Origin: Taudactylus pleione | Taxonomy: Eukaryota > Chordata > Amphibia > Anura > Myobatrachidae | Length of the DNA: 64,000 nt | NCBI GenBank assembly: GCA_031769625.1 | Contig: JAUIMM010000126.1 | Coordinates: forward strand, 3,868,001-3,932,000 | Direction: 5' to 3' | In this document: positions 32,358 through 43,739 of the stretch, in pieces | Layout of the letters: every line of letters begins with the position of its first letter | How positions within the stretch are numbered: position 1 is the first letter of the stretch | Notes under the pieces: generated by a model | What the model saw: the letters and a program-made list of their open reading frames with translations, nothing else | Database searches by the model: none | Told to the model about the DNA's origin: nothing | Position numbers and translations under genes: made by a program

Positions 32358-35300
32358 ATGGAGAACAATCAGTTGAGAGGAGAGCAGGAACCACATACTA
32401 GGGCTGGAGCTGCTGCCTGTTTCATGAGTCATGATGATACTAGTCCGTCTATGTCATTTACTAAAACCAATGCCCAAGGGGTTTAAGTCAGGGCATCTAA
32501 AATCAAAGAACCAATCTTTTACAGTGGTAAAGAAAAAAACATCAAAGGGAAATTTAGCTGTAGAAAGACATAAAATTTGCAGTATGCCTTTCACCACATG
32601 AAGTGGCAAGGAAAGACTAAAGCCTTTATTTATGACTGGTGGTTATGCCTCTTATGATTATGTAAGCCCTACTCTCTGTAGATGTTTAAAAAAAATTTAA
32701 ATAGTTAAGGCACAGGAACCAACTCATAAATGTCACAAATCCCTGAAGAGAGTTTAAGTGTGTCGGCAGGAGCTATGTGTGAGCCTGACCTTTCCATAAC
32801 TGTACTCGAAGAGAAGCCTCCTTCCACAACTTGTGCATCCTCTGCAAATGTGTGGAAGAGCAGCACAAGTCAAGGATTTCTTCTATTGAAGTGCACCAGG
32901 ATGAGGAGGATATTTGTGTAGCTGCGCTAATAAGGATGTTGATGATGAGGATGCTGATGATGAGGATGTTGTTTGTGTAAATCATGCCCCAGTGGAAATA
33001 GTTGTTGCCCATGATAAGGAAAAGCCTATTGTTATGCCTGGGCATAAAACTAAACAATCAACTTATGTGTGGAATCTACCCAAATCCAGCAACAATTGTC
33101 AAGCCATCTATAACCATTGTCATACCAGAGTAAGTAGAGGTAGGGACCTTAACCATCTAGGAACCTCCTCCCTGTTATGTCATCTACAGAGCATTCATCA
33201 AAAGTGTTTGCAAAATTCAGAAACTTTGGCTAAAAAAGCAACAACAAGCAGTCCAGCATCAGCTAACTCCATTCTCTCTGCTAGATCCAAGCACCTGTCA
33301 TCTTCACCACCAAAACCTTCATCAACAATATCCTCAATCATGATCAGAAGCAATGCTGCATCCAATTTGATAAGGCTCACTTAGTCCTCCCCTATCCTGG
33401 ATTCCTTAGAAGAATCCTTGAGCACTATGCCTGCTGCTCCTGCTGCTGGGATTGGATCTTCATCCCAGAAGGGGACCAGGAAGACTACTAGTAGTAGTTC
33501 TAGAAAACAATTGACTGTTAGACAATCCTTTGCAAGGGGGAACAAGTATGACAGCAGTCACCCAGTTGCACAGCGGATCACTGATGCCATTACATCTATG
33601 CTGGTATTAGATATGCATCCGATATCCACCATTAGTGCAGTGGGTTTCAGATAGGTATTTGAGGTCCTCTGTTCCTGCTACCAAATCTCATCTAGATTCC
33701 ACTTCACTAGAAAAGAAATACCCAGCCTGTATAGGTACATTATATAAAAAAAAAATGTGTCCTCCGAAATGCTGTTATACCCACTGTCCACCTAATCACA
33801 GATATTTGGACAAGAGGAACAGGGCAAATGCAAGAATACATGACTGTAACAGCCCACTGGGTGGGTGTATTGCCTTCAGTGGCACCAACAGCAGCATCTA
33901 AGAAAAAGCAGCTTATTCAGAGGCAGACTACTCTGTGTATAACCGGTTTCACTAAGCGGCATACTGCTGACAACTTCTTAGAAAAACTCAGGGAAGTCAT
34001 CGCAAATTGGCTTACCCTACAGGGATTCTCCTCAGGATTTGTGATTTCTGACAGTGCCACCAGTATTGTGAGAGCATTACAGCTTGGTGAATTCCAACAC
34101 ATCCCATGTTTTGCTTATACGATTAACTTGGCGGTGCTAAATTTTTTTTTTAAATGACAGGGCCATGCAGGAGATACTCTCCGTGGCCCGCAAAATATTT
34201 TGGCATTTTCGCCATTGAGGAGTGCATGCAGAAGATTGTAGCACCTGCAAGTAATGTTTCATTTGTCCTGTCACCAGCTGTAGCAAGAGGTAGTTACGAG
34301 GTGGAACTCCATCCTTTATATCCTTGAGTGGATGGAGAAACAGCAAAAAGCCATCCAAAGCTACACAATGAAGTAAATTGAGTAATTAATTATTTCACCT
34401 TGCGTAGTAACCATTCAACTTATTAGCGAAGTATGACATAGGAAGAGGAGGTAGACTGTACCTTACTCAAGCTCATTGGAAAATACATTCAGTGTTGTAC
34501 AGAGTGCTGAAACCCTTCAAAGTAGTCACATGTGAAGTGAGTTCAGACACTGCCAGCTTGAGTCAGGTAATTCCCCTCATTAGACTATTGGAAAAGCAGT
34601 TTGAGAAACTGAAGGAAGAGCTGAAATAAGTAATTCCGCTAAGTATGTTTGACTTGTAGATCAAATCCTTTATTCGATTTGCCAGGATCCAAGGGTTGTC
34701 AGGATTTTCTAATCGGAGCAATACATTTTGACGACCGTGCCCAATCCTAGGTTTAAGTCATACATTGTTTCTTCTTCCCAATGGCCACAGATCGGAAGAG
34801 ATGCAAAGAGCTGTTGGTAAGCAAATTGTCAGCTAAAGCGGCACGTCATGCAGCGATGGTTCCTCCTTCAGTTTCTCCAGCAATGGGTGATTCAACACAA
34901 CCATGTCTTGACATCTTGTTGGGTCTAAAAGAATTGACTACAATTGATGAGACCTCTACTATGACTCCATCTGATATGGTCACCATCCAAAGATTGATTG
35001 AGGACTATTTTAATGATAGCATCCAATTAGACATGTCAAACAGGCCGTTTCACTACTCGCAGGAAAAAAAGGCAATTTGAAGGCCCTTGCACAACCTGGC
35101 TTTGCTTATTTGAGCTGCCCTCCCTCCAGTGTGTAATCAGAAAGAGTTTTCAGCACAGTCAGGAACCTTGTCTGCGATTGGCGTAGGAGACTGCATCCTC
35201 AAAATGTGGAAAAGATGATGTTCCTCAAAATGAACTACAAATTTCACGAGGAAGACCTTTACCGCCAATTACAGCCAAAAATTACAGAGGCACCTTAGGC

Positions 35301-35409
35301 TGTATTGGTGAATTCCAGCAGGGAAAAATTAATATTGTGTAAAGATTATGTACACACTGATGAGGGTGAGGAATCGGATAATGATGGAGACAACATATTG
35401 CCTCTGTAA
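32358..35409 (+). pseudogene. hAT transposase, BED-finger type (copy 4, broken)
   Basis: It starts at the family ATG (32358), but stops soon appear. An acidic stretch and BED finger lie at 32914-33190 (KQSTYVWNLP, CQAIYNHCHTRVSRGRD, then HLQSIHQ). TSSSSRKQLTVRQSFARGN leads to the core. The first catalytic aspartate region is decayed (near 33800, VHLITDIWT-like in another frame). SDSATSIVRALQLG and CFAYTINLAV follow at about 34047-34135. A dimerisation region is seen at 34781-35280 with MSNRPFHYSQEK and a broken SSV...VFS motif. Multiple frameshifts and stops are present. The C-terminal end matches the ILPP/L stop of copy 2. Confidence 0.8.
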
Positions 35410-36710
35410 AGCCAGTTTGTGCACAGAGAGATCATTGCCAGCAATGTCAGCTGTCTGTTGGTAGCTTGTTATGTGGTGGCCCAAACAAACCAATCGCTTC
35501 AGCTAAAATTGGCAGTACCTTTTGCTGAAGTGATTGGTTTGTTAAACAGTGCATGTCCTATATAAAAACTTAAGGGTGGATGGAAGGGCCCATGGACAAT
35601 TCCATCATGCACCTCTTTTCTTTGCATTATGTGCTGTCTGGGGAATTACTGCCTGACATTTTTACTTTTATGGTTTATGAAACTGCCATCCTGTCTGCCA
35701 CTGCTGTGTTGCAAAAGTTTAATAGATGTCCTATATTTTTTTAAACTGTCGTGCTTTTTGTGCCACTGCTCTGATGCTTACTTTTTTATACAGTATTTAT
35801 TTAAACTAAAATAAAAAATAGGTATACTTGCAAAATATTCAAGCCATTTTCAACCTTGTTTTCTCTCTTCACCCCTCCCAGCCTTCCCATCCATAATCCC
35901 AAAAGCACAATGATAACAGCTGTTTAGTACCAGACTTTAAAAATCCCACTGCCCCCTTCCTCTTCAGAGCTTCTGTTTTGTGTACAGACAGCATCTGATG
36001 CATGCCCCTTTCATTTAAAAAAAAAATCTGGACCACCACAAGAGCTCACCTGGGGCAAGGACTGACTCCCCACCTCCCTCCCTGATAAATTTGCTTTAGA
36101 ATAAATGTGCCATGTTTGAAGTTGACCTGTCTGTTTGTGCCGCCCACTGCTGCCACTTTGCTTAGTCAGCCAGCTAGCCTGGTACAAATTATGGGTCTAA
36201 ACTGAATGAAAACAATATTGTAGCTGTGAGGTGGTCAAAATTGACAGGAAACAAGTGGCATTTAATGTTATTGAGGCTAATAATACTGTAGGAACAAAAG
36301 CAGGCCCATTAAACTGCCATCCTGCCTACCCCTGCTGTGCCGCAATATTTCACAGATGTTCTATATTCAGCTGCTGTGTGTTTTGTGCAACTGCTCTTTT
36401 GCTTAGTTTAGTAAGCCAACCTTTGGCCAATATTGGTGAAAAGTATTGTGAGCTGTGAGGTGCTCAAAATTTACAGGAAATAAGTTGAAAGTAATGTTAT
36501 TGAGGTTAATAATACTGTATGAACAAAAACAGGCCCAAATTACATGATTTTAGCTATTTTTATCAACTTTTTGTAATAAAAATCCAGATCCGAAACCAAA
36601 ACACACAAGGATGATTTTCCCAAACCTAAATTCAGATCCAAAACACGAAGGAGATACACGAAGGATATACAGATCCAAAACCAACACACGGGGGTCGGCG
36701 CACATCCCTA

Positions 36711-36941
36711 ATATATATATATATATATATAGCAGAAGAAAGTATGAACGGCACTCCGGGACTGGTTATAAATCACAGTATACCTTAAAAGTAGTTGACA
36801 ACTACTTTTAAGGTATACTGTGATTTATAACCAGTCCCGGAGTGCCGTTCATACTTTCTTCTGCTATCCATGAGTATTCCTCAGGACGGGCACCTGGGCT
36901 AGCTGTTTTTTCTGATGATCTGGAGTGCCGGACTTCTACTA

Positions 36942-36978
<37 letters not shown>
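36711..36978 (+). repeat. TA-bounded perfect palindrome unit 2
   Basis: (TA)n at 36711-36730 precedes a perfect 67-bp inverted repeat (36731-36797 and 36799-36865) around a single A. The arms contain GGCACTCCGGGACTGG. The tail at 36866-36950 has GACGGGCACCTGGGCTAGC, TTTTTTCTGATGATCTGG and GGAGTGCCGGACTTCTAC, then (TA)n to 36978. The stem sequence differs from unit 1 at 13703, but the GGCACTC motif and GGAGTGCC tail are shared. Confidence 0.95.
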
Positions 36979-36980
<2 letters not shown>

Positions 36981-37300
36981 CTTACAATCTGCAGTCTTGC
37001 TTAACAAGAATGCCACTGTCTTGGAGTCTGTAAGAACAGCACTTTATTTTATTAAATTACACATTCTTCAGAGACATGTATCTCAGAAGAGTTCAATGTG
37101 ATGATAAAATTGGGGATTTTTAAAGAATTTAAATGAATAGTTCTCTCTTTCCTTAATTAGATTTAATGATCTGCTCCAGAGACGATAGCCTCATAATAGC
37201 TGCAATTTATTTGCAGCATAAATTTTCAGACACATTAGAAGAACAATATGAAGTATTACAGTAGAGTCTAAAACAGAATATTGTATTCAGTACTCTAAAG

Positions 37301-37830
37301 TAGAGAAGTGTGCAGACCTCCGTGTTTGGTTCTAATTCATCATTGTGTTTTGGTTTTGCCAAAACCACCCTCATGTGTTTTGGTTTTGGATCTGGATTTT
37401 TATTATAAAAAGTTGATAAAAATAGCTAAAATAATGTAATGTGGGCCTGTTTTTGTTCCTGCAGTATTATTAACCTCAATAACATTACTTTCCATTTATA
37501 TCCTGTACATTTTGAGCACCTCACAGCTCACAATACTTTTCACCAATATTGGTCAAGGTTGGCTGACTAAACTAAGCAACAGAGCAGCGGCACAAACACA
37601 CAGCAGTTGAATATAGAACATCTATGAAATATTGCGGCACAGCAGGGCAGGCAGGATGGCAGTTTAATAAACTATATGACCCCATACAAATTATGTTTTC
37701 ATTAATCAAGAACTAGATCAGAGGCCCGAGGACAATACAGGGAAAAGGAGATGGAGTATGTATGACTATGTAGTGCAAGAAAGGTAAATGAGTGATTGGT
37801 TTTGATTGATCTATTGAATAATTGATTGAT
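37301..37830 (-). mobile_element. hAT family 3'-end fragment (minus strand)
   Basis: Plus-strand TAGAGAAGTGTGCAGACC at 37301 is the inverted family terminus. The sequence then follows the reverse complement of the 3' regions of copies 3 and 4: GTTTTGGCAAAACC-like, CAATAACATT, CACAATACTTTTCACCAATATT, GGATGGCAGTTTAATAAACTA and CAGAGGCCCGA. No coding part remains. Confidence 0.8.
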
Positions 37831-38186
37831 TAAGAAAATGTAATTTGAGCTGCGGCCTTGTTTATGCAGCAACTGAGAAAAGGCTATAAAATAATACAAT
37901 TTATCTTGTTTTGTTCATATAAAGAAATAATACTAAAGTCAATATGATCCATAATTCATTTTTTATTTTTTTATTTTTGCATTGCACCACATTATTTCTG
38001 GTTAAAAATGTGTTGGAAAATAGTAATGTATTAGAGCAATAATCAATACAAATGTTTGTCTGTCGAGATTCTGGCATCGGGATCTAGACAGGCATTGGCA
38101 TTTCAATGAGTGTCTTTATCTACATCCCGGGTCAATACCCTAAGGGCTTCTGTAGCTCTTTGCTGGTGGTGCGGCACCTTCTGTGG
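37831..38186. other. Unassigned stretch
   Basis: Nothing recognised. 38030-38160 has a mildly repetitive GTCGAGATTCTGGCATCGGGATC look similar to the TTAGGG-type MITE ends. Confidence 0.35.
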
Positions 38187-38194
38187 CCTCAGGG

Positions 38195-38563
38195 CAGAGG
38201 CGTTTCTAGAGAAGAGGGGCCCCTGCGCAATCTCCGACATGGGCCCCCTCCCCTCTGACCGGCGGCTGGCAGCGCACTGAGCTGTGCGCGGCCAGCACTG
38301 GAGTTATAGACTCTGGGCACTAGAGTGTGCCCAGAGTCTATAATGTATGCACAGGTCACCGGTAAAATGGCCATGGTGGCCATTTTCCCTGTACTGCGCA
38401 TGCGCAAATGATGGGAAAATGGCCACCGCAGCAATCTTCCAGTTCTTTTACAGCGCCAGACCCCCATGCTGACGTGGGACTCCGGAGAGGTAAGAAATAT
38501 TATGGGTGCAGGGTGTGCAGTGCGGGGCCCGCACACCCTGCATCCATTATAGACATGGCCCTG
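38195..38563 (+). mobile_element. Non-autonomous hAT, 369 bp (CAGAGGCG...GGCCCTG)
   Basis: It starts CAGAGGCGTTTCTAGA and ends ATAGACATGGCCCTG, with a perfect 8-bp TSD, CCTCAGGG, at 38187-38194 and 38564-38571. The interior is GC-rich and contains the NRF1-like TGCGCATGCGCAAA at 38396 and a foldback GACTCTGGGCAC/GTGCCCAGAGTC at about 38310-38340. Confidence 0.9.
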
Positions 38564-38571
38564 CCTCAGGG

Positions 38572-39890
38572 CTTTTCGAGGCTTCTGTCCCAATTTTCAC
38601 CTGATTAGCAACAGCCTGTGCTAGCTCTTTTTGCAATAGCCATTGCTTTCTCAGGACTTCCAGCATCTTTGGCATCTTCAACATCCACTGCTTCTTCATT
38701 CCAAGCGGTTTCGCTCAGCCAATATAAGCCAGTGCAAGGGGCGGAGTACTGACACGGTGAGCCCTGATTGGCTTACCAGGGGCACCTTTTTAGAAATTGC
38801 CCTTTCTCATTGTTGGGGCCATAATCCATTAGGACACCCCCCAGAGTCAGAATGCGGCCGAGCAGCCCCAATACATGACCACCATGGAGCTTGGTGAGTT
38901 AATGGCCTTCACAGTTTTACCACTTAAATACATTATTTTTTGCAGTGGCATTCAAAAGACTGAGCCCTAAATTATAAATTTGCAAAAGAACAACTAAGTT
39001 ATTGAAAAAACATAAGTTTAATTTTAAAAGAAACTAAAACGTCTGATACTGTTCTATATGGGGACACAACTATAAAATATATTGAAACACTTTTAAAATG
39101 TAAACATTTAAAAATAATGTTATCAAAATCATATGCTGCATTCAATTTTAAACTGCAAGTAGAAGCAGTAGCTCATTTTAAATGTTTAGTTATTCCAGAC
39201 CTAAAATAACTCACCCCTGTTATTAAATAATAATAAGAAGCATATTTTTAATCCAATTTGTGCGGCAATTTACAGGACTTCCCAGCATTAAATAGGTTAA
39301 CATATGTTAGCTGTTAACAGAGGGATAAATAAAATAACAGTCTAGCAAACATGTCATGCTGATTACAATGTCTAAGAATACATACAGAAGACCTCCTGGT
39401 TTGTTCTGTTGCATTCTTTCTCAATGGCCTATCTGTATATACAGTTTTATTCTAAAATATGAAACATTATAAAAGACATGATAAAAGACTAAAAAACATT
39501 ATTGTATGTTATCTTAATTTCTTATATAAGACATTTAATAAAAGCATGTATGTTGTTTTTGAAAAGTATGTTTTTACTAGAGCAGTGTTTCCTTATGCAA
39601 ATTACTGAAATACTTTAGACAGTATCCTATTGTTTCTTTTTGTGCTGTTAGTACTATGATGTATGAAGCTATTGCAAAAATTTAAATTAACAGAATAATT
39701 TAAGGTGATTTGTGCATTAGTCCCATAAACATTAGTTGCTTGGTACATGGACAGTGACTAAAGTGCTCACGTTTTTCATGTGCCCTGAGTTGAAGAGGTT
39801 TCTATTACATTCAATAGTGTCTTGTTGTGAAACCAGACTCTATTCATCCAATTCACAAACTGACATAATCATTTATATATGAGTAGGGTA
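38572..39890. other. Unassigned AT-rich stretch
   Basis: 38572-38900 is moderately GC-rich without a recognised element. 38900-39890 is AT-rich and unique-looking, with no repeat or ORF that I can support. Confidence 0.45.
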
Positions 39891-40195
39891 AAGTATATCA
39901 TACTTGCCTACTTTTGAAAAAGCATTTCAGGGAGATTGTGAAAGCAACCAGGGGCGGATTGGGATTGAAATCCAGCCCGGGAAATTTATGGAAGCAGCCC
40001 TAATGGGGGCGGGGTCTGTCGAGGGGGAGGGATCCCTTCTCATAGGGCCTGATTGTGATTTGGAAATAGTTGCAGCAGTCCTTGCATCTTTTGCTACAGT
40101 TTCGTCTGTGACTTTAAGATAATTCTGCTACAATGTCATTCCCTGGTCAACATTCCAGATATGCAAGGACTGAGACGCCCGCTTTCAGTGTCTAA

Positions 40196-40368
40196 GGGGT
40201 CTATTCAATAATCCATGGAGAGCGATAAAATGGAGAAAGATAAATCCCAGCCAATCAGCTCCTAGCTGTCATGTTACAGGATGTTTTTGAAAAATGACAG
40301 TTAGGAGCTGTTGGCAGAGACTTATCTTTCTCCATTTATCTCTCTCCAAGGATTAGTGAATAGACCCC
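40196..40368 (+). mobile_element. Small MITE (GGGGTCTATTCA ends), third nesting level
   Basis: GGGGTCTATTCAATAATCC at 40196 is mirrored by GGATTAGTGAATAGACCCC ending at 40368. The arms also pair internally through AGATAAAT/ATTTATCT and CAGCTCCTAGCTGTCA/TGACAGTTAGGAGCTG. Flanks are TAA left and GAA right, near a Harbinger-type 3-bp duplication. Confidence 0.75.
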
Positions 40369-40584
40369 GAAGACTTTAGACACCACCATCGGTTGCACCA
40401 TTGGAACTTTCAACAGCCCTGTGGTAGGCGCAGATCATCCATGTACAGTAAGTATGGCCTGCATTGTGAGCAATTCAGCATCCCTATAGCCAACCGACCG
40501 TAACCGCCCATTATCACCCAACACATTTCTCATACACTACTTGGTGGATGCGTTTGATCCACATTGCCACTCACACTCATGCGC

Positions 40585-40965
40585 AAAACAATGCACAAGA
40601 AAAAATAAAACACTTTGGCCCCCACGGGAAAATAATAAAAACACATTATCTCCCACAGGAAATAATAAAACACACTGGGCCCCACAGTAAAAAAATACAC
40701 ACAATGACACCCGACAGAAAAAAAAAAAACACATTAGCCTCCACATGAAAAAATAAAAACACATTAGCTTCAACAAGAAAAAAATAAAACACACTGGCCC
40801 CAAACAGAAAAAAAAAACAAATACATTCGTCCCTACAGAAAACAAATACATTGGCCCCCATAGGTAAAAATACAAACACATTGGACCACACAAGAAAAAA
40901 ACAACACATTGGCCACTGCAGGAAAAATATTAAAACACATTGTGCTGCACAAGAAAAAAAATAGG
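40585..40965 (+). repeat. Minisatellite, about 13 x 30 bp
   Basis: Units follow the pattern AAACACATTGGCCCCCACAG then an A-rich tail of varying length. The repeat gives long hydrophobic ORFs on minus that are artefacts. Confidence 0.9.
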
Positions 40966-41019
40966 GTGCGCACTGTACATCCCTACCAGAACCTGGAGCA
41001 CAAGCTTCATAAACTCCAC

Positions 41020-41245
41020 CACCGCTGGGGTCGGGATGGGAGTAGCAGTAGTGGGAAGCAGGATGCAAGTCGTAATAGTAGTGGGATGCATGGGGCAGGA
41101 TGAGAATAGTAGTAGTGAGAAGCAGGGGGTTGAATGGGAGTAGTAGTAGTGTGGTTCTGAGGTCATGATGGGAGTAGTAGTAATGTCAGAGCAGGTGCAG
41201 GCTTAGAGTAATAATAGTGTGAGCAGGCTGGAAGTAGTTGTAGTT
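41020..41245 (+). repeat. Degenerate minisatellite, about 40 bp units
   Basis: GGGAGTAGTAGTAGTG and GCAGGATG/GGGGCAGGAT segments alternate about five times. Confidence 0.7.
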
Positions 41246-42402
41246 CAGAACATGGGGCAGGATAGGAAGCGTGGTGAGCGTAGCGAGCCCGCGAGGGGAC
41301 ACTTTTGGTCCCCCATTAGCATCCCCGTCCCTCCCCCTTTCAGGCCGGGTCACGTGGGTGTGACGTCACAGGTCCATCAGCGCTGTATTGTCTAGACCTA
41401 ATCCTCAGCTCACCGCCATCGTTCGCTCAGCGATGACATCATCCTCACTTAGCCAGTGTGTTGAAAAGCCCCTGCCATCCGTGTTCCGCTCCTCTCTGTC
41501 CCATGCACAGCTGCACACACCCAGCCTCTCTGGGTGGTCCAGTTCATCATCTCCCGCAGCCCCAGGGGACAGGATGGGATGGCCCAAAGAAAAAGAGGGG
41601 CTGCTGATAGAGGGCAATGGAGGATGAGGGAAGGAGGTGAAACCGCACATACAGGAGCCAGAGTACTTCCGGTTTGTATCTGCTTATCGTGTTGGAGGCT
41701 GGAGGCGGGCCGCGGAGGGGCTGGAGGCGGGGCCGTCAGTGTTGACTGACGACCCCGGGCTCCACAAAAACTGCAGCTCCTCTGTCATTAAAGCTTTCGC
41801 AGTTGTGCAGGAGCTGTGCTGATCAGCTGCCCGACCGGAGCTAAGCTAAGCTCCTATCACGGCAGCAGGACGGAGGAGTAGTGGCCCGGTGGAGGAGGGG
41901 TTAGACTGTTGATGGGGGGGCGCCATCACTAAGCTGCTGCGCTGCCCTAATCGCAGCAGCGGGATGCGATACAGTAATTGAAGAGTGGGTTCGGTGGCTG
42001 CCGGCCACCAAGGGGACCGGCCCAGCGGGAACTGGCCCAGCTTCCTGGCGGCCCAATCCGCCGCTGAAAGCAACACCCATGAGCATGGTGGTAAAGTGGG
42101 CATATATTGTTACATATAAGAGGTGCTTCATAGAACGGATTTACATCCACATGTAAACCAGCCCCAAAGCAGTTAGTAAGATCTATTTTTTGATGAAAAC
42201 ACACTAATACTTTTCAGAAAATACATGTAGCCATAGGAATCATTGTGCCTTATAACCAATGCAGGGAAATGATACTAATGATCTCATTTGAGTGCATAGA
42301 TCTCTGTTTTAACAGCTTCATATTGGAGGTAAGGTGCAATCAGGGAGATAGCTAGACTCTTCAGGGAGACAAGGAGATTGAGTTGGCAAGTATGAAGTAT
42401 AT

Positions 42403-43147
42403 TAAGACCAATAATGTAATGTTTATGTCTACCAACAAGGTAGAAACCAATTAGACTTAATACAAATTGTTATAACAAGAAAATTCATTGTTTTTAAAAA
42501 ATGTCCCTACATATTGCTTCCCGCCTCACACGAGAGTCTTTGTGAGAACGCTGACTCGGTTTCCTCTGTTTGGTAGAGACACTTTAAAAAAACGAAAACA
42601 AAACAAGATCATCTTTCACAGTTAGATCTAATAAGGTACAGAAGGATAATGGGTATATGTTTATATAACTTTTTTGGGTGGTTGTTAATGTATACAGAAA
42701 GAAGACCAAGGACAGGATTAATATATATTATCTGTTATACTGTTCCCAATATGTCAAAAATCACTCTTATCAAAGGATTGATTTGAAAATATATTTATTA
42801 AATCATAGCATCATAAAAAAATTTACCAAATGCATAACTTATCAATTAAAAAAAATCACTTATCTTATAAATTAGTTTCAGTGGACTTAAATATTCTAAG
42901 GAGAAAGCAAGAAATCACATATATATAGCACAGTAGCACATCATATTGAAGGGTTTTTGAAAAGGTAGAGCCTATTTGGAATCCCCAATTCCCACAGTTT
43001 GCATCAAGCTTCACGCATCATGCACTATCCTCAAAAGTTAATTAACACACCAATCTCACATAGTAAGCTGATTTCCTATAAGAAGTTAATCTTTCTTTGC
43101 CAGAACAGATGGACATTTGAAAAGTTAAAGAGCAATTGTTGTGTGAG
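42403..43147. other. Unassigned AT-rich stretch
   Basis: No recognised motif or repeat. Short ORFs here are A/T-rich and look random. Confidence 0.45.
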
Positions 43148-43153
43148 ACATAA

Positions 43154-43665
43154 GGGTTGATTCAGGGTCCGAAGGTATTGCTATAGCAGCTGCTACCATG
43201 GAAGCACTATTATGGTAATGCAGCAGGAGGCATCATGCATCCTGCATGCATTACTGTCCAATGGACACAGCATCGGAACATCTGCGTGATGGGGTCACTT
43301 AAGCCACAAACACAGTTGCTCAAAAGAGGCAAGGATCTCCGCCGACTGACAGAGATTTCCTGGCCTCTTTTGAGCAACTGTGCTTGCGGCTTCAGTGACC
43401 CCTTGGTCACTTAAGCCAGCAGAGAATCACACAGCATTTCCTTCCCACCTATGGCCGGCGACACGCCTCCTTTTGGGGAAACGTAGGCCGTTGCCATCTC
43501 CTCCCCGCCCAGAAGTGGCAATCACTGACAGTCTGCTGCCGCTTGCTTGCGAACATGCAGGACCCGTACTGCACATGCGCAGTACAGGTCTTGCGCCGGT
43601 GCAGACTGGCACAATTAAAGATGTAGCTACGATGGCATTTGCATCCATCTCTGAATCAGGCCCAG
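43154..43665 (+). mobile_element. MITE with TGATTCAG ends, copy 2
   Basis: GGGTTGATTCAGGGTC at the left pairs with TCTGAATCAGGCCC at the right. A large internal foldback (about 43290-43404) pairs GGGGTCACTTAAGCC, GTTGCTCAAAAGAGGC and their complements. It also contains GTACTGCACATGCGCAGTAC. It is likely related to 25905-26452 and 57115-57715. Confidence 0.65.
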
Positions 43666-43739
43666 TGATTGTTGCAAGTCGAGTCGTGTCTTTTTCTCTA
43701 GTGTGCTGTTAGTTTGAAGTTTGTCTGATTTTTTGTCTA

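Larger units (their letters stand above)
31137..36710 (+). mobile_element. hAT DNA transposon, copy 4 (5.6 kb)
   Basis: The 5' terminal repeat is decayed next to (TA)n, but CTCGGGTTTTTCCGCC, GAGGCAAAATG and the promoter are present. The 3' end reads GGTCGGCGCACATCCCTA at 36710, then TA repeat. It has a 5' tandem array, a transposase pseudogene and the longest family 3' region, with a duplicated block near 36300 and 36480. No TSD can be read because the flanks are simple repeats. Confidence 0.85.
39949..42066 (+). mobile_element. Non-autonomous hAT, 2.1 kb, nested in the CATACTTGCC MITE
   Basis: The ends CAGGGGCGGATTGGG and CCCAATCCGCCGCTG are inverted repeats. A perfect 8-bp TSD, AAAGCAAC, lies at 39941-39948 and 42067-42074. 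The interior carries a small MITE, two minisatellites and a GC-rich right half with CACGTG (41351) and TGACGTCA (41361). No transposase is present. Confidence 0.9.
39899..42394 (+). mobile_element. hAT MITE (CATACTTGCC...GGCAAGTATG), interrupted
   Basis: The 10-bp ends CATACTTGCC (39899) and GGCAAGTATG (to 42394) are inverted repeats, flanked by a perfect 8-bp TSD, AAGTATAT, at 39891-39898 and 42395-42402. Removing the element at 39949-42066 leaves only about 380 bp of this MITE, with CAGGGAGA-type interior motifs. Confidence 0.85.

Noticed and set aside
36866..36950. CTGATGA in the tail of the palindrome unit as a hammerhead ribozyme
   Set aside because: I could not find the matching GAAA core and closing stems in the expected order, and the 13.8-kb tail lacks CTGATGA.
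38189..38608. 134-aa minus ORF and 66-aa plus ORF
   Set aside because: They lie inside a 369-bp hAT element with perfect TSD; CpG-rich chance ORFs.
40537..41068. Hydrophobic, cysteine-rich minus-strand ORFs resembling membrane proteins
   Set aside because: They are translations of a 30-bp minisatellite with T-rich complement.
43427..43712. 100-aa-scale ORFs on both strands near 43.5 kb
   Set aside because: They lie within a foldback MITE, and both strands give ORFs because of the inverted repeat.
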